Shown in pieces: positions 11,875 to 24,249 of a stretch of 64,000 nucleotides of DNA. The DNA comes from Gnetum montanum. Its lineage: Eukaryota; Streptophyta; Gnetopsida; Gnetales; Gnetaceae. The position numbers were made by a program, and so were the translations under genes. The stretch covers positions 136,648 to 200,647 of the forward strand of contig MNCI01037634.1 of assembly GCA_015680685.1 (NCBI GenBank). Direction: 5' to 3'. Each line of letters starts with the position of its first letter. Positions within the stretch are counted from its first letter, which is position 1. The notes below the pieces were generated by a model that searched no databases, had not been told where the DNA came from, and was given only the letters and a program-made list of their open reading frames with translations.

Positions 11875-12787
11875 TGATAAGTGGCAAGGTACTCCCTGTG
11901 CTCAACCATACGAATCACAAGTGTTCAAGCACAATATGGACAAATTTTGTTAATGGGACTAGTGGTGGCATCTAGATCATTATGCCTTGATTATAGTTCG
12001 TTGTCTTCCCACTTGGGCTAGTGGTAGCTTTTTCACATATGGTTTAATCTAGATTGAGGCATATGATTTTTGATGTTATTTTTGCCTTATGCTACTCCTA
12101 ATGATAATAAAGAAATTAATTATCTAACTAATTAACAATATAAATTAAATTCTAAACTAGCCTACAGGAAATAAGTATCCATTCCCAACTTGTTGTACAC
12201 ATCTTGAACCCATGTATCCACTATTAGGATTACCAAGCACTATGCTATTAGGCAAACCAAGCAATAACGCTACTAGGATTACAAAGCGAATATGTGTTTA
12301 CACTCAAAACTTGTTGCACTCATTCCACCAATTCATTAACATGCATAGAAACATAAATATTAACTAGGTACATGAAAAGTAAATTGCATGGAAAGTAATT
12401 CTAATCTAAGTTAAAGTGCTACAATGAATAAGAATCAATCTCGATCTTATTTCCATTCATAGAATGTATCTAGGTACATTGCCACTTGAATACGACATTG
12501 TACAACTGATTTAGATCCACACTACAGGCACTCACTAACTGTTCTCTAAGACTACAAAATAAAATTACAAGAGTTTGGCTACTTTATTGATAATACATGT
12601 CATAAACATGATGGGTGAACATGTATTTATAGACTTCATTGTGGAGCTACGTCGATGAGGCCTCATGAATACAACAAATGCTACATCTGCGTAGCCTTGT
12701 CAATGGGGCAACACCATGTCAATAGGGATCCATCAATGAGGCCACATTAATGGGGGCCTATCAATGCAACACTTTGATTCTTTAACA
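11875..12787 (-). mobile_element. 3' LTR of element A
   Basis: Starts TGATAAGTGG, the decayed form of TGATGAGCAG in the partner LTR, and ends TTTAACA next to the polypurine tract. A TATA box (complement of TATTTATA at 12624-12631) lies in the U3 part. It is collinear with 17813-18721. Confidence 0.88.
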
Positions 12788-12800
12788 TACCCCCAGAACT
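12788..12800 (-). other. Polypurine tract of element A
   Basis: Minus strand reads AGTTCTGGGGGTA immediately before the 3' LTR, matching the equivalent sites of the LTRs at 3065 and 33188. Confidence 0.75.
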
Positions 12801-14924
12801 AAATGAAAAATTGTCCTCAAGTTCCTTCACAAAATTGGAAAGACATGGGATTATTGACTAACACTTGCCATAACAAACTAACATAACAAAATTGAGTACT
12901 GCATTACAAAATTTTATTCAAGTGGAAGCATACAAAATAATAGAGTGATAAAAAAATAGACAAAAATTGAAGATTATAAAATTTACAAAGGTCTTCAAGA
13001 ATCCACTTTTGATTATTCTTCTTATTGTCACTAGCGATGGTAGACTTTTAATCTTAATTGTTATGTCGATGCTTCTTTAGTTATGTAGAACATTCCTGAT
13101 GGATGGACTAAAATTTCTTCTCATTGTCCCCATGGATTTAGCAAACATGTGATGTTTGAGCTACTATCTTATATGTGCTACCATTTTTCCATGGGCATAT
13201 CCTCTCCTCTTGGCTTCATTTTCATGCCTAGTAAAAGACCTTCTTCCTTAGGCATTTCTTTTAGCATCACCTATAGTCATCAAAGGATCAACATTAGTAT
13301 TGGTAATTTTTTGCTTAATAATAAACCCTTTTTAGATCCCTTAGTTTGCATTTAAGCACAAGGTGAGGAAAACATACTATACCCAAGGCTATGACGTAAC
13401 TAAAATCATCAAGCTGTTCATCTTATTTTGGACAATTACTAGTAGTTATCACAATGTTTGAAAATAGGATGTTAGAAAAAATTTCAAAAAATATCAAAGC
13501 ACACAATTTTTCAGACAATTGAAACCAAAGGTCTAATTCAGAAGATTGCCAAGAAATATTAATGGATATGGAAATAGAAAAGTAGGAAAAATTATTGAAA
13601 CAAATGAGAAGTAGTTCCAAAATTATGCATAAATTTAGAGAAACCATCACTGATATTTTGAAAGATGTGAAGATTAGTTCAAAGCCATGATCAACAAAAG
13701 TTATGCAAGTGCATCCTCCCCAAAGCAAGCTCCTACCATAATGCCCTTGCATAACCACTTCTATAGATGTCTATGGGCATCCTAGAAGTTAAATGTAGAT
13801 CATGTCTTTGTTTCAAGCAACATACAATTGTCATTATTGGGATGTTGCACTATACTACACAAAACCAAAAGGCTCATAATCACATGCGATAGTGAGGTGA
13901 ATAATGGGATGAGAAGGGATTGCAAAGATCGAGATGTAAGGTATTGGACCATGTCCACAATAGGTTCTTGTGAAAAATGTGATTAAAGTGATTAGCATAC
14001 CTATCTATCCAAGTTTAGATCAAGTCCATACCATGAACAGTAACCTTACATTGATTTGTTCCTTCCAACCAACCACCATGAGTCCACAACCACCTCAAAG
14101 AATAATCATCACTTCAAAAAGAGAAGATGGAAGAAAGGGCCTTACTTAGAGGGGTGTCTTCGGGCATGCGTAACATGTCTTTCTAGCCCCATAACTAGTG
14201 ATTGTAGCCCATTATTATGTTTAAGGGATGTGCTTTGAATTTCCATTATTATTATTTTTGGTTTTTTTTTTTGAATTTTTTTATTTTTCTTTTTTCTTTT
14301 TTATTTTTCTTATGCAAGTCATACCATGAAAAGATAGATTTTCCTTTTTATTGGTTGATGGAGGAGTGATGATGCATTTCAAGAGGATTCATAAACCACA
14401 TGATGAAATTGAAGAAGAGAACCCAACGAATGCCCTTGAGGTCACACCCTTACAATTCTCACTTGTTCGGTTCCTCTTTCTTCAAGGTACAATGATCATT
14501 GTTGAATTTTAGTTTCATAAAATAAGAAACAAATTGTTTCCATGATAAAGACCTTTTATTCAAAGAACTAGAGGGATTTATGAGGTGGTCTTACTACAAT
14601 ACATAATTACTTACCCAATCATCTTGATAGCATAGAACAAAAACCCAACACATAGCATTGACTTCTACATCATGGCTTGGCAATATTATTAATGGAAAGA
14701 TAAAAGGCATTCATAAACATAAAGAAAATTATTTAGGAAAAGAGGATATTATAAAGAAAAGAAAAGAAAAATATTAAGAAATGGAAAACATATGAAGAAT
14801 TAGAAAATTTTGAAAGAAATAGAAAAATGATAAAAAATTGTAAAAGAAAAAAGGTGAAAAATACTTATTAGTTCTTGAACCAGGATGAAGCATCTTGCCC
14901 ATGACTAATCTTATGGCCACACAT
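12801..14924 (-). other. Non-coding 3' region of element A
   Basis: No pol domain is visible on either strand. Blocks at 13930-14060 and 14150-14240 match B (about 9900-10240), and reversed blocks match C. A low-complexity T-rich tract fills 14245-14310, and purine-rich tracts occur at 14740-14850. The minus-strand T-rich sequence just after the gag-pol linker aligns with the T-rich tract of element C at 31320-31480. Confidence 0.65.
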
Positions 14925-15689
14925 TCAGGAGATGGACCACACAATCCCCTGGTTATACACCATCAGTTTCCCATTTATCACTGTTATTAATTTAATTAAT
15001 TGTGTGGTAGCACATCTAACATTGGTGATAGTCTTGTTTGGATTCTTTGGAGATGTATCTTCATCTAGAATTGAAGGTATTTCAATTTTGGGGAATCTTG
15101 ATGTGCTTACTTCTTCTTCTTGATTTTCTATTTTAATTCCCGAGTCTTTGTGTTTAATATCCTTTTTTGGTGTATAATCAAAGTGTAAGATATATGTGTC
15201 TGAGTCCTTTGTTTGGTATGGTTTCTTAAGTCTACAACTAATAATTGGATCAATTACCTCCATGCATCTTTGAAACAATTTTATATTCTCACTTTCAAGC
15301 CATTGGGTGTCTTCTAGTTTAGTGGCTACTACGTAGATTGGTTTTTTCTCACACACTTACTCTTGAACCTTGTTGTGGGTTGTGTTAATATTTTCAATTT
15401 TTGGCCCACAATTGCATCCTTACTATTAGTAGTGATGCATGGATTCTTCTATCTCTTCATAGTGATAGGTTCATCACTTCTGTTAGGTGTTGGAGTAACG
15501 ATGGATGTTGGCCCTTGTGTAGGATTGGAAGACAGTGGTCATGAAAGGAATGGTGTTGCACTTGATTGGTATTGTGCTAGTTTGGATGAGTTAGTAGGTC
15601 CACAAGTGTTGTTCTTATGCATGGGAACCATCCTAAAGAAAGGATGTTTTCAAGATTGTGGTGGAGATCTAATGGCATTATCATTTCTA
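14925..15689 (-). pseudogene. Gag-pol linker of element A, protease apparently missing
   Basis: The open block 14925-15356 (143 codons) contains the family linker signature 'YVVATKLEDTQWLES', equivalent to the DTQWL motif after protease in C (about 31065). Between the gag tail and this linker only about 330 bp remain, and I cannot see the DSG or GRxWL motifs of the protease, so A probably lost it. Confidence 0.6.
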
Positions 15690-17688
15690 TGTATGTTTAC
15701 AGCACAAGTGACATTCTCTCATTGATGTTGTGGTGTTGAACCTTCCTGTGTTGTTGGCTATGACATGTGATGGAGGCGAGTATGAGAATATTGAGGATAT
15801 GATGAAGGGTGAGAGGTGTGAGATGGTGACCTCATAGAAGATGTTGTGGGATGATGATATTCGGGAGATCCGTAGTAGTGGTGATTTGAGGTAGAGGAAG
15901 TAAAACAAGTTGGGGAAACAGGTTGTTGAACATAATATCCATATGGGTTTGGCTAAAAATAAGGGTAGCACTAGTTTGATGATGGCCTCCCCCATAATTG
16001 TGGGTTTTGCCACTATGTTGGATGATAGTGTTGAGGCTGGTAAGAAGTCCCACTAGGATGGTACGATTGGTTGTAGGACTATCTATAAGTCCTTATGAAA
16101 AAGGTAATTTCCTAGGCATTTTCATTTGTACAAACTTGGGATTTAATGAAAAAGCCCAATACTCATGAAGATGTAACATGATTGGGAAATAGCCCTTTAG
16201 ATGGTCATATATGCATATGTCATATCCATTATCTTCTTCAGTGGTTGAGTCTATAACCCCTTCTTCTACGGCCATTTCCCCTTTTTACCAATAATTGTTC
16301 CTAGTTGTTTCTTGGTTCTTTTTCCTTATTTGGTTGTGATTACTTAATTTGTTTTGTGTTACTCTCTCCTTTACAATTTCTACACAAGTTGTAACTTCCT
16401 CATTTATCCTTATGGACATCTTAGCTATATTTCCTTCAAGCTCATTGATATACTTTTATATTGACAAGGTTTGTTGTGAAATCACCTCATTGAGAGCTAC
16501 CGCTTTTTCCTGATCATAAATATGGACCATCTTCTTTGAAGAGTTAGGTCCCAATGATATTTCTAAACATTCTCTCATTTAGATAGCTCTTCTTCTTCTT
16601 TTGCCATACACTGGATTAGCTTTTGGATCGTATGGATTCCTAGTTCATATAATTGACCTTGATCATACATCCCAAGGGTCTCTCTTGTTTGACTATGAAG
16701 CCCATCTATGATGTGGAAAAGTTACTCTTCTTGAGAGAAATCATGGCCTAGACATTTATTCAATAGAGAATAGTATCTATTTAGGGCCATATCTAAGGGT
16801 TCATGTTGTTCTTTTTTCCATCCTTGGATTCATTTCCTTAGGTTGGACACCCTCACATAGGTTTGGTATTTCTTGTTGAAGAGTTCCAGCATTGTGGACC
16901 ATCGATGGATTGAACTTGGTTTCAATGATCTATACCACACTTTTTCTTTGTCTATTAGTGTCCTAGGAAAGGGCTTAACCTTTTACCACCCACTTTCAAT
17001 GTTTATTAAGATGTAGGCATCATGGAAGGCTTGCAAATGATGTTGTTGATTAGAATCATAGCCTCCTACAAATATAGAGATGTTATTCATATCAAGCCTT
17101 TTGATGCGACTTTCCTTGCGATGCCTATGGGATATTTTAACTACCTCTATGATCTGTGTCATGTTCTTAGTAGCCAACAAGGGTTCACCATCATTAGACA
17201 TGTCATGATGAAAATTTATATTTGTGTTTGTTTGATTGTGACAATTTTGTCTATGCTCATTTTGATGTCTTTGATTTTGTCCTTGGTTTCAATTTCTATT
17301 TTTATTTCGACCCCATAGTGGAGTTCTATCTCTATACCTACATTTATCTTCATTAGAACTAGATGTTAAAGAGGAAGAGGAAGATGAGGACCTAAGAGAG
17401 TTGTCATGGCTTCTATTGTATTCTCCATCGTCCCTTGATTTATCTTTTCTAGGTTTTGAGGAGGTCCTAAGCCTTGAGGCATTTGCTGGTCTAGGACTTA
17501 CTTCATCTCCTCTAGGATTGTCTACCCTTGGTGAATGTAGTCCTTGAGTGTAGTCAAGATGATCATGAACATATGAAACACCTACATAAGGTTGGTCACA
17601 CCAATTTTCTTCAATATATATCTCATTAGTTCTCTAATAAATGTTCTCTCCATATGATGCATTATCACTTCCCTATGAAAGAGACATT
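15690..17688 (-). pseudogene. Gag of element A
   Basis: Begins at ATG about 17688 (MSLS, then a stop). N-terminal Ser/Arg-rich region at 17350-17480. The Gag core at 16983-17201 has 'KESRIKRLDMNNI' followed by 'FVGGYDSNQQHHLQAF', matching C at about 28880-29010. The 16093-16275 block ('YDHLKGYFPIMLHLHE') and the Pro/Gln/Tyr-rich tail at 15690-16050 match C at 29800-30200. It codes for the structural capsid-like protein of the particle. Many stops. Confidence 0.82.
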
Positions 17689-17790
17689 TTTGTTAGTTAA
17701 TGATGTATATGACTTAATATTCTTCAAAAGATAAATTGTTAATGCATTTACAATGATTATGTATGATATAACTAATCTAGATAACTAGCA

Positions 17791-17812
17791 CCATCCCTGG
17801 CAACTATGCCAA
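17791..17812 (-). promoter_or_regulatory. Primer-binding site of element A
   Basis: Right after the 5' LTR the minus strand reads TTGGCATAGTTGCCAGGGAT. The form known for Athila/Tat-type elements is TGGCGCCGTTGCCGGGGAT (tRNA-Asp type). The differences are mainly CG-to-CA or TA changes, as expected from deaminated methylcytosine. Confidence 0.8.
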
Positions 17813-18721
17813 TGATGAGCAGTGAGGTATCCCCTATGCCTAACCATATGAATCACAAGTGTTCACACATGATCCAATTGAATTCCATGGATGGCACTAG
17901 TGGTGGCATCAAGATCATTATGCCTTGATCACAGTTCACTGTCTTCCCACTTGGACTAGTGGTAGCTTTGTCACATATGGTTTAGTCCAGAGTGAGACAT
18001 ATAATTCTTAATGTTGTTTCAACCTTATGCTACTTCTAATGATAATAAAGAAATTAATTATTTAACTAATTAACAATGAAACTTAAAGTTTAAACTAGCC
18101 TATGGGCGATGAGTATCTGTTCCCATCTTGCCGTAGATGTCTTAAACCCACATATCCACTACTGGGATTACCAAGCGCTATGCTACTAGGCAAACCAAGT
18201 AATAACGCTACTGGGATTACCAAGCGAATATGTGTTTACACTCGAAATTGGTCACACTCATTCTACCAATTCATTAATATGCATGAAAACATAAATATTA
18301 ACTAAGTACATGAAAAGTAAATTGCATGGAAAGTAAATCTAATCTAAGTCAAAGTGCTGCAATGAATAAGAATCAATCTCGATCTTATTATCATTCACGG
18401 TATGTGTCCAGGTACATTGACACTCGAATAAGACACTATACAATTGACTCTGATCCATACTACGAGCGATCACTAATTATTCTCTAAGACTATGATAAAC
18501 TATAAGAGTTCAGCTACACTATTGACAAGACATGTCATAAACACAGCAGGTGAACACATATTTATAGATTTATTGTGGAGTTGCATCAAAGGGACCTCAT
18601 AAATGCAGCAAACACTATGTCGATGTGGCCCCATCAATGGGGCAACACCATGTTGATGGGGACCTATCAATGAGGACACGTTGATGGGGGACCATCAACA
18701 AAACACTTTGGCACTTCATCA
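17813..18721 (-). mobile_element. 5' LTR of element A
   Basis: TGATGAGCAG at the left and CTTCATCA at the right form the short terminal inverted repeats. TATA box complement at 18559-18566. Contains the repeated phrase 'ctactgggattaccaagc' twice near 18160-18230. It abuts the primer-binding site on the left and the target duplication CTTAT (18722-18726) on the right. Confidence 0.9.
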
Positions 18722-18726
18722 CTTAT
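18722..18726. other. Target site duplication of element A, right copy
   Basis: CTTAT, identical to 11870-11874. Sequence to its right continues the RNase H frame of element B. Confidence 0.9.
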
Positions 18727-20110
18727 TGTCTAACTACATAAGCATAGCTCCCAAGGCATAATTAGATGCATCTATCATTATATGAAATGGTTTGTACTAG
18801 TTAGGTGCTTGTAGAATTAGAGTCTCTACAAGCTTTCACTTTAGGCTCTAGAATGTCTTTTCACATTCCTTGGTCCAAATGAATGGAGTATCTTTCTTTG
18901 TTAGCTCAAGTAATGATTTTGTGATCTTATAGAAATTATCTATGAATTGTCAGTAGTAGCTACTGTGTCCAAGTACTAACTAAACATCTTTAATGGTTTC
19001 TAGTTAATGGATGATTCCTTGGATGATCCTTATTTTTTCAAGGTCGACCTTGATCCCTGCCTAAGAAATTCTATTCCCCTGTACGATGCCTTGGTGGACC
19101 ATGAGATGACTCTTTTGCCAATCGAGCTACAGGTTTGTTTTTGCACATCTTTTGAGTACTTGCTTAAGGCAGTCCAAGGCTTGCTCGAATGTAGTGCCAT
19201 AAGTGGAGAAGTCATCCATAAAGACCTTCACTCCACTACCAATTTGCTATCGAAAGATGCTTAAAACCAAGTGTTGGAAAGTAGTAGGAGCATTACACAG
19301 ACCAAAAGGCATCTTGCAATATGCAAAGGTCCCCCAAGGACTCATGAATGTTGTTTTTTCCTGCTCTTTCAATGCAATCTAGATTTGGTTATAGCCACTA
19401 TAACCATTCAAAAAAATGTAATAACAATGTCCAAATATGGTGTCCAACATTTGATCAACAAATGACAATGAAAAATGATCTTTGAATGCTGTCATGTTTA
19501 ACAACTTGAGGTTGATACAAACTTGCAATTTTCCATCTTTCTTTGGCACTATCACAAGGAGGCTAACCCACTCACTATCCACAATGAGGTAGATGAACCC
19601 TACCTTAAGGAGTTTCTTAGTCTCCTCTTTGAAAATTTGCTTCAATTTTAGATTACACCGCTATTGTGGTTGCCTCCTTAGCCTCATGGATGGATCAGTG
19701 TAAATGCAGTGTTGGCATATCCTTGGATCAATTCTAGTGAGTTTAGGATATGACCAAGCAAAGGTTATTAGCCATCTATTAACCACTTTTAATAGTTTTT
19801 CTTTTTTCTTGGAAGCAAGTTTAGCATTAAGTATGACTAGCTTGCAATTTTTAAAAAGTGCATATTCCAAGATGACAAGTAGAGGTTTCAACTCTAGGGG
19901 CTCTTGTTTGAAATTCTCAGGGATCTCCAACTCTCCCTAATTGGTATCATCATTTTCATTATTAGAGAGTTGGTGATGAACTTGCTCTAGTTCATTCATG
20001 CATATGACATAAGTGCATGTCAGGCTCTCAATAGGTTCCATGCACATTGTGCAACTTTCAACATCAGTAGTCAACCACTAGGTGTCCTATTATTTTGTGA
20101 TTGCTACGTA
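18727..20110 (-). pseudogene. Reverse transcriptase and start of RNase H, element B
   Basis: Minus-strand Ty3/gypsy RT. The block 19379-19645 carries 'LLKVGFIYLIVDSEWVS', 'VPKKDGK' and 'DGYSG'-type motifs (here NGYSG). The catalytic box is kept as FMDDFS near 19215-19240. Thumb and connection follow ('FLGHSGYYR'-like, decayed) to about 18850, then 'IMIDASNYALGAML' begins RNase H at about 18770. The linker with DTQWL relics and a 'LEQVHHQLS'-type region lies at 19660-20110. Numerous stops. Confidence 0.87.
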
Positions 20111-20229
20111 TAGACACCTTTCAATATCTGTCTCATGTGCACACTGCCTGCATGCAAAAATAGATGCTCATTTCAGGGATAAGAGTTTCTACATGCAATT
20201 GTACCCTATATTACTATACGTGATGTATA

Positions 20230-20625
20230 AAACTTGCTTCTTCTCAATCTTCAAAATGCATTTTCCTTAGATTTTTCTAGGGAAAGATCTTTGATGCACA
20301 TTCTTATATCAATAGTGATTAGCCATGTCCTTTCCATAATAATTAGGAAGTCCCCCTTATAGTTCTCAATCTTGATTACTAGGAAATCGACAAGATAAGA
20401 CCACCCACAGACAATGGTCACAATGTCTTCTACCAGTCCTACTAGAATAGTAATGGACTAGTCTACCAATTCTAATTGAATATTACTCTTCTTGAGAAGT
20501 ATCAAGTTCCAAGTAGTATACATCTTATTAGAAATCAAGTTTACACTAGAACCTAAATCAAGAAGAGCTTTATATGGTTCATTCCCAACAATCTGCAAAT
20601 AGATAAGAGGACTCCCATGATCAGC
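20230..20625 (-). pseudogene. Retropepsin-like protease of element B
   Basis: Minus strand shows 'SPLIYLQIVGNEPYKALLD' followed by LGSSVNLIS, so the DSG active-site motif has become DLG. The flap-proximal 'VCGWSYLVDFLVI' and a decayed 'IIMGRAWLST' (here IIMERTWLIT) follow. It aligns with C (30540-30900) and G (26170-26545). Normally it would cut the Gag-Pol polyprotein; here it is inactive. Confidence 0.82.
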
Positions 20626-23216
20626 TAATTTCCTAAGAAGGTTGCTAGCCTAGATCCAATCAAATATGGCATGAGTGAACATAACAATATGGATTTTGGG
20701 TGACATTTGGTTTGAAGGGTTCTTGATAAAATGGTTTGTAAAGGATGAGGTAGGATCAAGGTAACCAGCCACCTACGTCTATGAGGGCTTAGTAGGGTTG
20801 CTGAATTGAAAAAATGATCTTTTATGAGCATGAGGTTTTGAACCACTTAATTGATGAACCAGTTGTAGATTGACAACCCTAGGAGCATTGTGTTGCTACA
20901 GCTAGGCTAGAAGTTCACCCTACATGAATGGAGTAGGTGGTAACTGCATTGAGAACAAAGAAAAAGGTATAGAAACAAGAGGAGGATAAGGATAGAATGT
21001 GGTATCCCTCCTAGAATGTGGAGAATGAATTCTATAATATTTGGCGGTATTAGTGATGTTAGAAAGGAGAAACGTGACTAGAAGAGTTACATGGAGATAG
21101 GGGTTTCTTAACGTAATATCCATATGGATCTAGTTATTTGTAAGGACACTTCTACCTTGGTGGTGGCATCTCCCATGACTGTGGATGTTGCCACTATTGA
21201 TATTTCCCGTACGGTTGTTGTGGAGTTCCACTTGGATAATATTGTTATTGCTGATGGAACTACCTAAGATTGCCTTGAGGATAAGCCAATCTTCTGAGTG
21301 TTTATCTTTTTGCTAGTCATGGATTCAGAGTATACACCCTAGACTCCTGTAAGTGTGACATCATGGGGCAACATCCCGTAGGATGTTCATATTGGTAGAT
21401 GTCACATCCACCATCATAATCTGATTCAATTTTTGCAACTTCCTCTATTGCAGCAATCTTGTCCTTACCCTTTTGATTGGCACGTTTAGCTTCCTTTCAC
21501 CTCCTATGATCACAATTTTGATTAGTTTGTTCTTTGGACTCTTTAGCAATTTTTAGAATAGCTTGAAATTTGCTATCCATAGAGTCCCACAACTAATATA
21601 CCTTAGTTAAGATTTTAGAGATAAATTTTTGAATTAATAGGGTTTTCTAGTTCACCACCTCATCAAGTGATGATTCCTCCTCACTATCAAAAAATTGGAC
21701 CTCCATCTTGTGAAGAGAAAGATCTTAGTTGTATTCTTCTACACTTTTGTATTTTCTCAACTCTCCTTCTTCTTTTGATACCTACTCAATCAGCCTTTAG
21801 ATCTAATGGGCTCTTAATTATGACAGTCTTCCTTAGGTGTAGATCCCAAGAGTTCTCCTTGTTTTAAAGAGAAGCCCATCTATGATGTGGCAAAGTTGTT
21901 CCTACTGAGAGTAACCATGGCCAGGGCATTAGTGTAATAAGGAATAATATCTACCACTGGCAACATCCAAGGACTCATGTGTTCCTTGCTTCCAACCCTA
22001 GATCTACCTTCTCAAATTGGACACTCAGGAGTATGTTTGGTACTTATCATTGAATAATTCAAGCATCATACTGCATTTATGGATTAATTTTGGTTCTAAG
22101 GACTAATACTAGCTTTCTGCTTCTTTGATGAGTATCCTTGAAAAAAACTTAAGGTTTTTGTAGTCATTTTCTATATTTTGCAAGGCATAGGCATCGTGAA
22201 AAGCCTAAAGATGGTTCCGCGGATCTGAGTTATATTCCCCCCTCAAACTTGGGAATTTTGTTCATATCCAATCACTTGATCCTACTATATTTCATGTGCC
22301 TTGTCAAAATTCTCATTGCCTCTGTGATGTTTAGCATGCTTCGGGTAGTGAGCAAAGGCTCATCATAGCCATGACCCTGGTGCCTACGATGCCCTCTACT
22401 ACCCCTTCATTCATGGTAGTAGGCCTCTCTTGAATGCCCATGCCCTAGATCTTGACTTGCCCAATGGTCCCTAGGATCATCTCCATCCTGTTGGTCACCT
22501 CCATCATGATCGCATCCCATGTAATTGCATTCAAATCTAGAAGAGAAAGAAGATGATGATGAAGGTGAAGAGGAAGGAGGACTAGCATCATCATAGTGCC
22601 TACCATCCCCTCTTTGGTAGTCACAATCACGATCATGATCATGTTGCTTACCCACATCCCTGCCATGACTCTCCTCCTTGGATACTCCTTTGTCATGGCA
22701 TTTGTTCTTGCCAAAACCAGGATTATGTATCATGGACTGTAGGTTCTAGTTTTGACCTCCTTCACCAAAGTTAAAGAGAAGAGTCTCTCTATATGAAAAA
22801 TCCCCAAAGAAGGATTATCCACCATCTTTTTGATATATCAAGAATGGGGAATCATTGGAGTACTTCCCCTTCACAAATTTATAATGTTGCTCTATCTGTT
22901 AATCCCTTAGACATTGTGCATTAGTGGGATAATAATCCTTGACATCACTATCCTACACAACATATTCAACATGAAACCCTTGGATGCCCAATAGCATAAG
23001 ATTTTGTTGGAGCATCATAGGAATGGATCAATCAGGTGGTAACACAATGTTGCAATCCATGTCTCACCACTGTAATTGTTCATCCTAGTGTAAGAAAAAG
23101 GTGAAATTGGGTACATACTCATCAAGATGAGCATATACCACTCTGTATTGCTAGGGCACCTGCTAATTTACTCTATTAGACTTGGGCAGAGAATCACTCC
23201 TGTGAGAAGAAGACAT
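20626..23216 (-). pseudogene. Gag of element B
   Basis: Likely start ATG at 23216 (MSSSHRSDSLP). The open block 22407-22733 is the His/Asp/Ser-rich region after 'MIHNPGFG', matching 'MIHNPSFD' in C at about 28467. The Gag core corresponds to 21900-22360 and the Pro-rich tail to 20900-21330. Disrupted by many stops. Confidence 0.75.
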
Positions 23217-23358
23217 CTTGTATTAGAAGACAAGAAATGTTGTGTGCTTTCTTATGATTGTTGTAGTTATTTTGAGGTATGGTATGAATTTAGGATTCAT
23301 TCCAACAATGTTAAATAAATTTTCACTAAGTCCTAGATAGCACACATAACAAACTAAA

Positions 23359-23379
23359 GGTCCCCAACAATGACACCAA
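23359..23379 (-). promoter_or_regulatory. Primer-binding site of element B
   Basis: Minus strand reads TTGGTGTCATTGTTGGGGA after the LTR. Against TGGCGCCGTTGCCGGGGA all differences are C-to-T or G-to-A. Confidence 0.78.
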
Positions 23380-24249
23380 TGATGAGCAGCGAGTATACCC
23401 TATGCCCAACCATACAAATTACAAGCATGCATGCACAATCTAGTTGAATTCTAGAAACCTTAAGTTCCTAAGTATGTTGGTTCTAGGAGGTGAAATCTAA
23501 CCGTGATGATCATTGTCTTCACAACTACACTTGTGAACCTTAGTTGTATGGTAAAGCGCAATTAGGGCACATGATTTTTATTATTTTATATTTTATTCAC
23601 CTATGATTAATAACAAGTTGAAGCTTAAATTATTAACCAATTTAACAAATCTAATTACTTATTAATAACTAACTATCCTAACGTAAGCATCATGTCCCAC
23701 TTTCTATACACATCTTGAATGCATACAACACTGCTGAGTTATGAAGTGTTAAGCATTGTTGGAATTACCAAGTGTTGTATGTTATGCTCGAAGTAGTTGT
23801 ACTTATGTATTTAATCTATTTAACTTAATTAGTTAAGTAATTAAAGTCTTACTCATCTTAATTAAATGAAAATAGTAAATGCAGAAATAAATCATTAATC
23901 TATTCCAAGTGCTACAACATTTGATCAAAAGGCTCATCTTTATTGTCATTCACACAGGTGTGCTTAGGTACATCAGTGCTTGAACAAAGATCCATATACT
24001 TTTTGACTCCTACTATAGGCACTTAGAAAAATATTCTAACTCTTAAACGACAAAACTACAAAAGCTCTACTACAACTATGAAAAGACATCCATAAACATG
24101 GTAGGTGAGCACGTATTTATAGACTTTATTATGGAGTTGCATCAACAGGGCCTCATAAATGTAGCAAATGCTATGTTGATGTGGCCCTGTCAACAGGGCA
24201 ACACAATGTAGATAGGGGCCCATTGATGTGACACTTTGATGCTTCATCA
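23380..24249 (-). mobile_element. 5' LTR of element B
   Basis: 870 bp, TGATGAGCAGC at the left and GCTTCATCA at the right. TATA box complement at 24114-24121. Closely related in layout to the LTR at 3065-5886. The right flank is CCAGT, then element G pol. Confidence 0.87.

Larger units (their letters stand above)
11875..18721 (-). mobile_element. Element A: complete Athila-like non-autonomous element
   Basis: 6847 bp with two LTRs (909 and 913 bp), primer-binding site, gag, polypurine tract and a perfect 5-bp target duplication. It has no reverse transcriptase, RNase H or integrase. The space from the gag-pol linker (about 14925) to the polypurine tract (12800) is non-coding. A hand alignment of 17896-18003 with 11957-12064 gives 12 differences in 108 bases, 8 of them transitions, so the insertion is old. 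It is nested in the RNase H gene of element B. Confidence 0.88.
10640..24249 (-). mobile_element. Element B: Athila-like element split by element A
   Basis: Order on the minus strand: 5' LTR (23380-24249), primer-binding site, gag, protease, linker, RT, RNase H (broken by A), integrase. Domain order PR-RT-RH-INT is that of Ty3/gypsy. The 5' LTR is inserted in element G just after G's RNase H. A 3' LTR with matching flank (CCAGT) was not found; the LTR at 3065-5886 is the only candidate and its flank differs, so the 3' limit is uncertain. Confidence 0.75.

Noticed and set aside
14245-14310. T-rich tract as a regulatory element
   Set aside because: Plain low-complexity sequence without a motif.
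15363-15725. Plus-strand frame of 120 codons as a membrane protein
   Set aside because: It is the complement of the decayed gag-pol linker of element A; the hydrophobic look comes from reading antisense.
22407-22733. His/Asp/Ser-rich frame as a metal-binding host protein
   Set aside because: It aligns with the Gag region of element C at 28467-28740 and lies in order between LTR and protease of B.
3065-24249. LTRs 3065-5886 and 23380-24249 as the clean pair of one element B
   Set aside because: Flanking 5-mers differ (ATTTC and CCAGT) and G pol does not resume left of 3065; left as unresolved.
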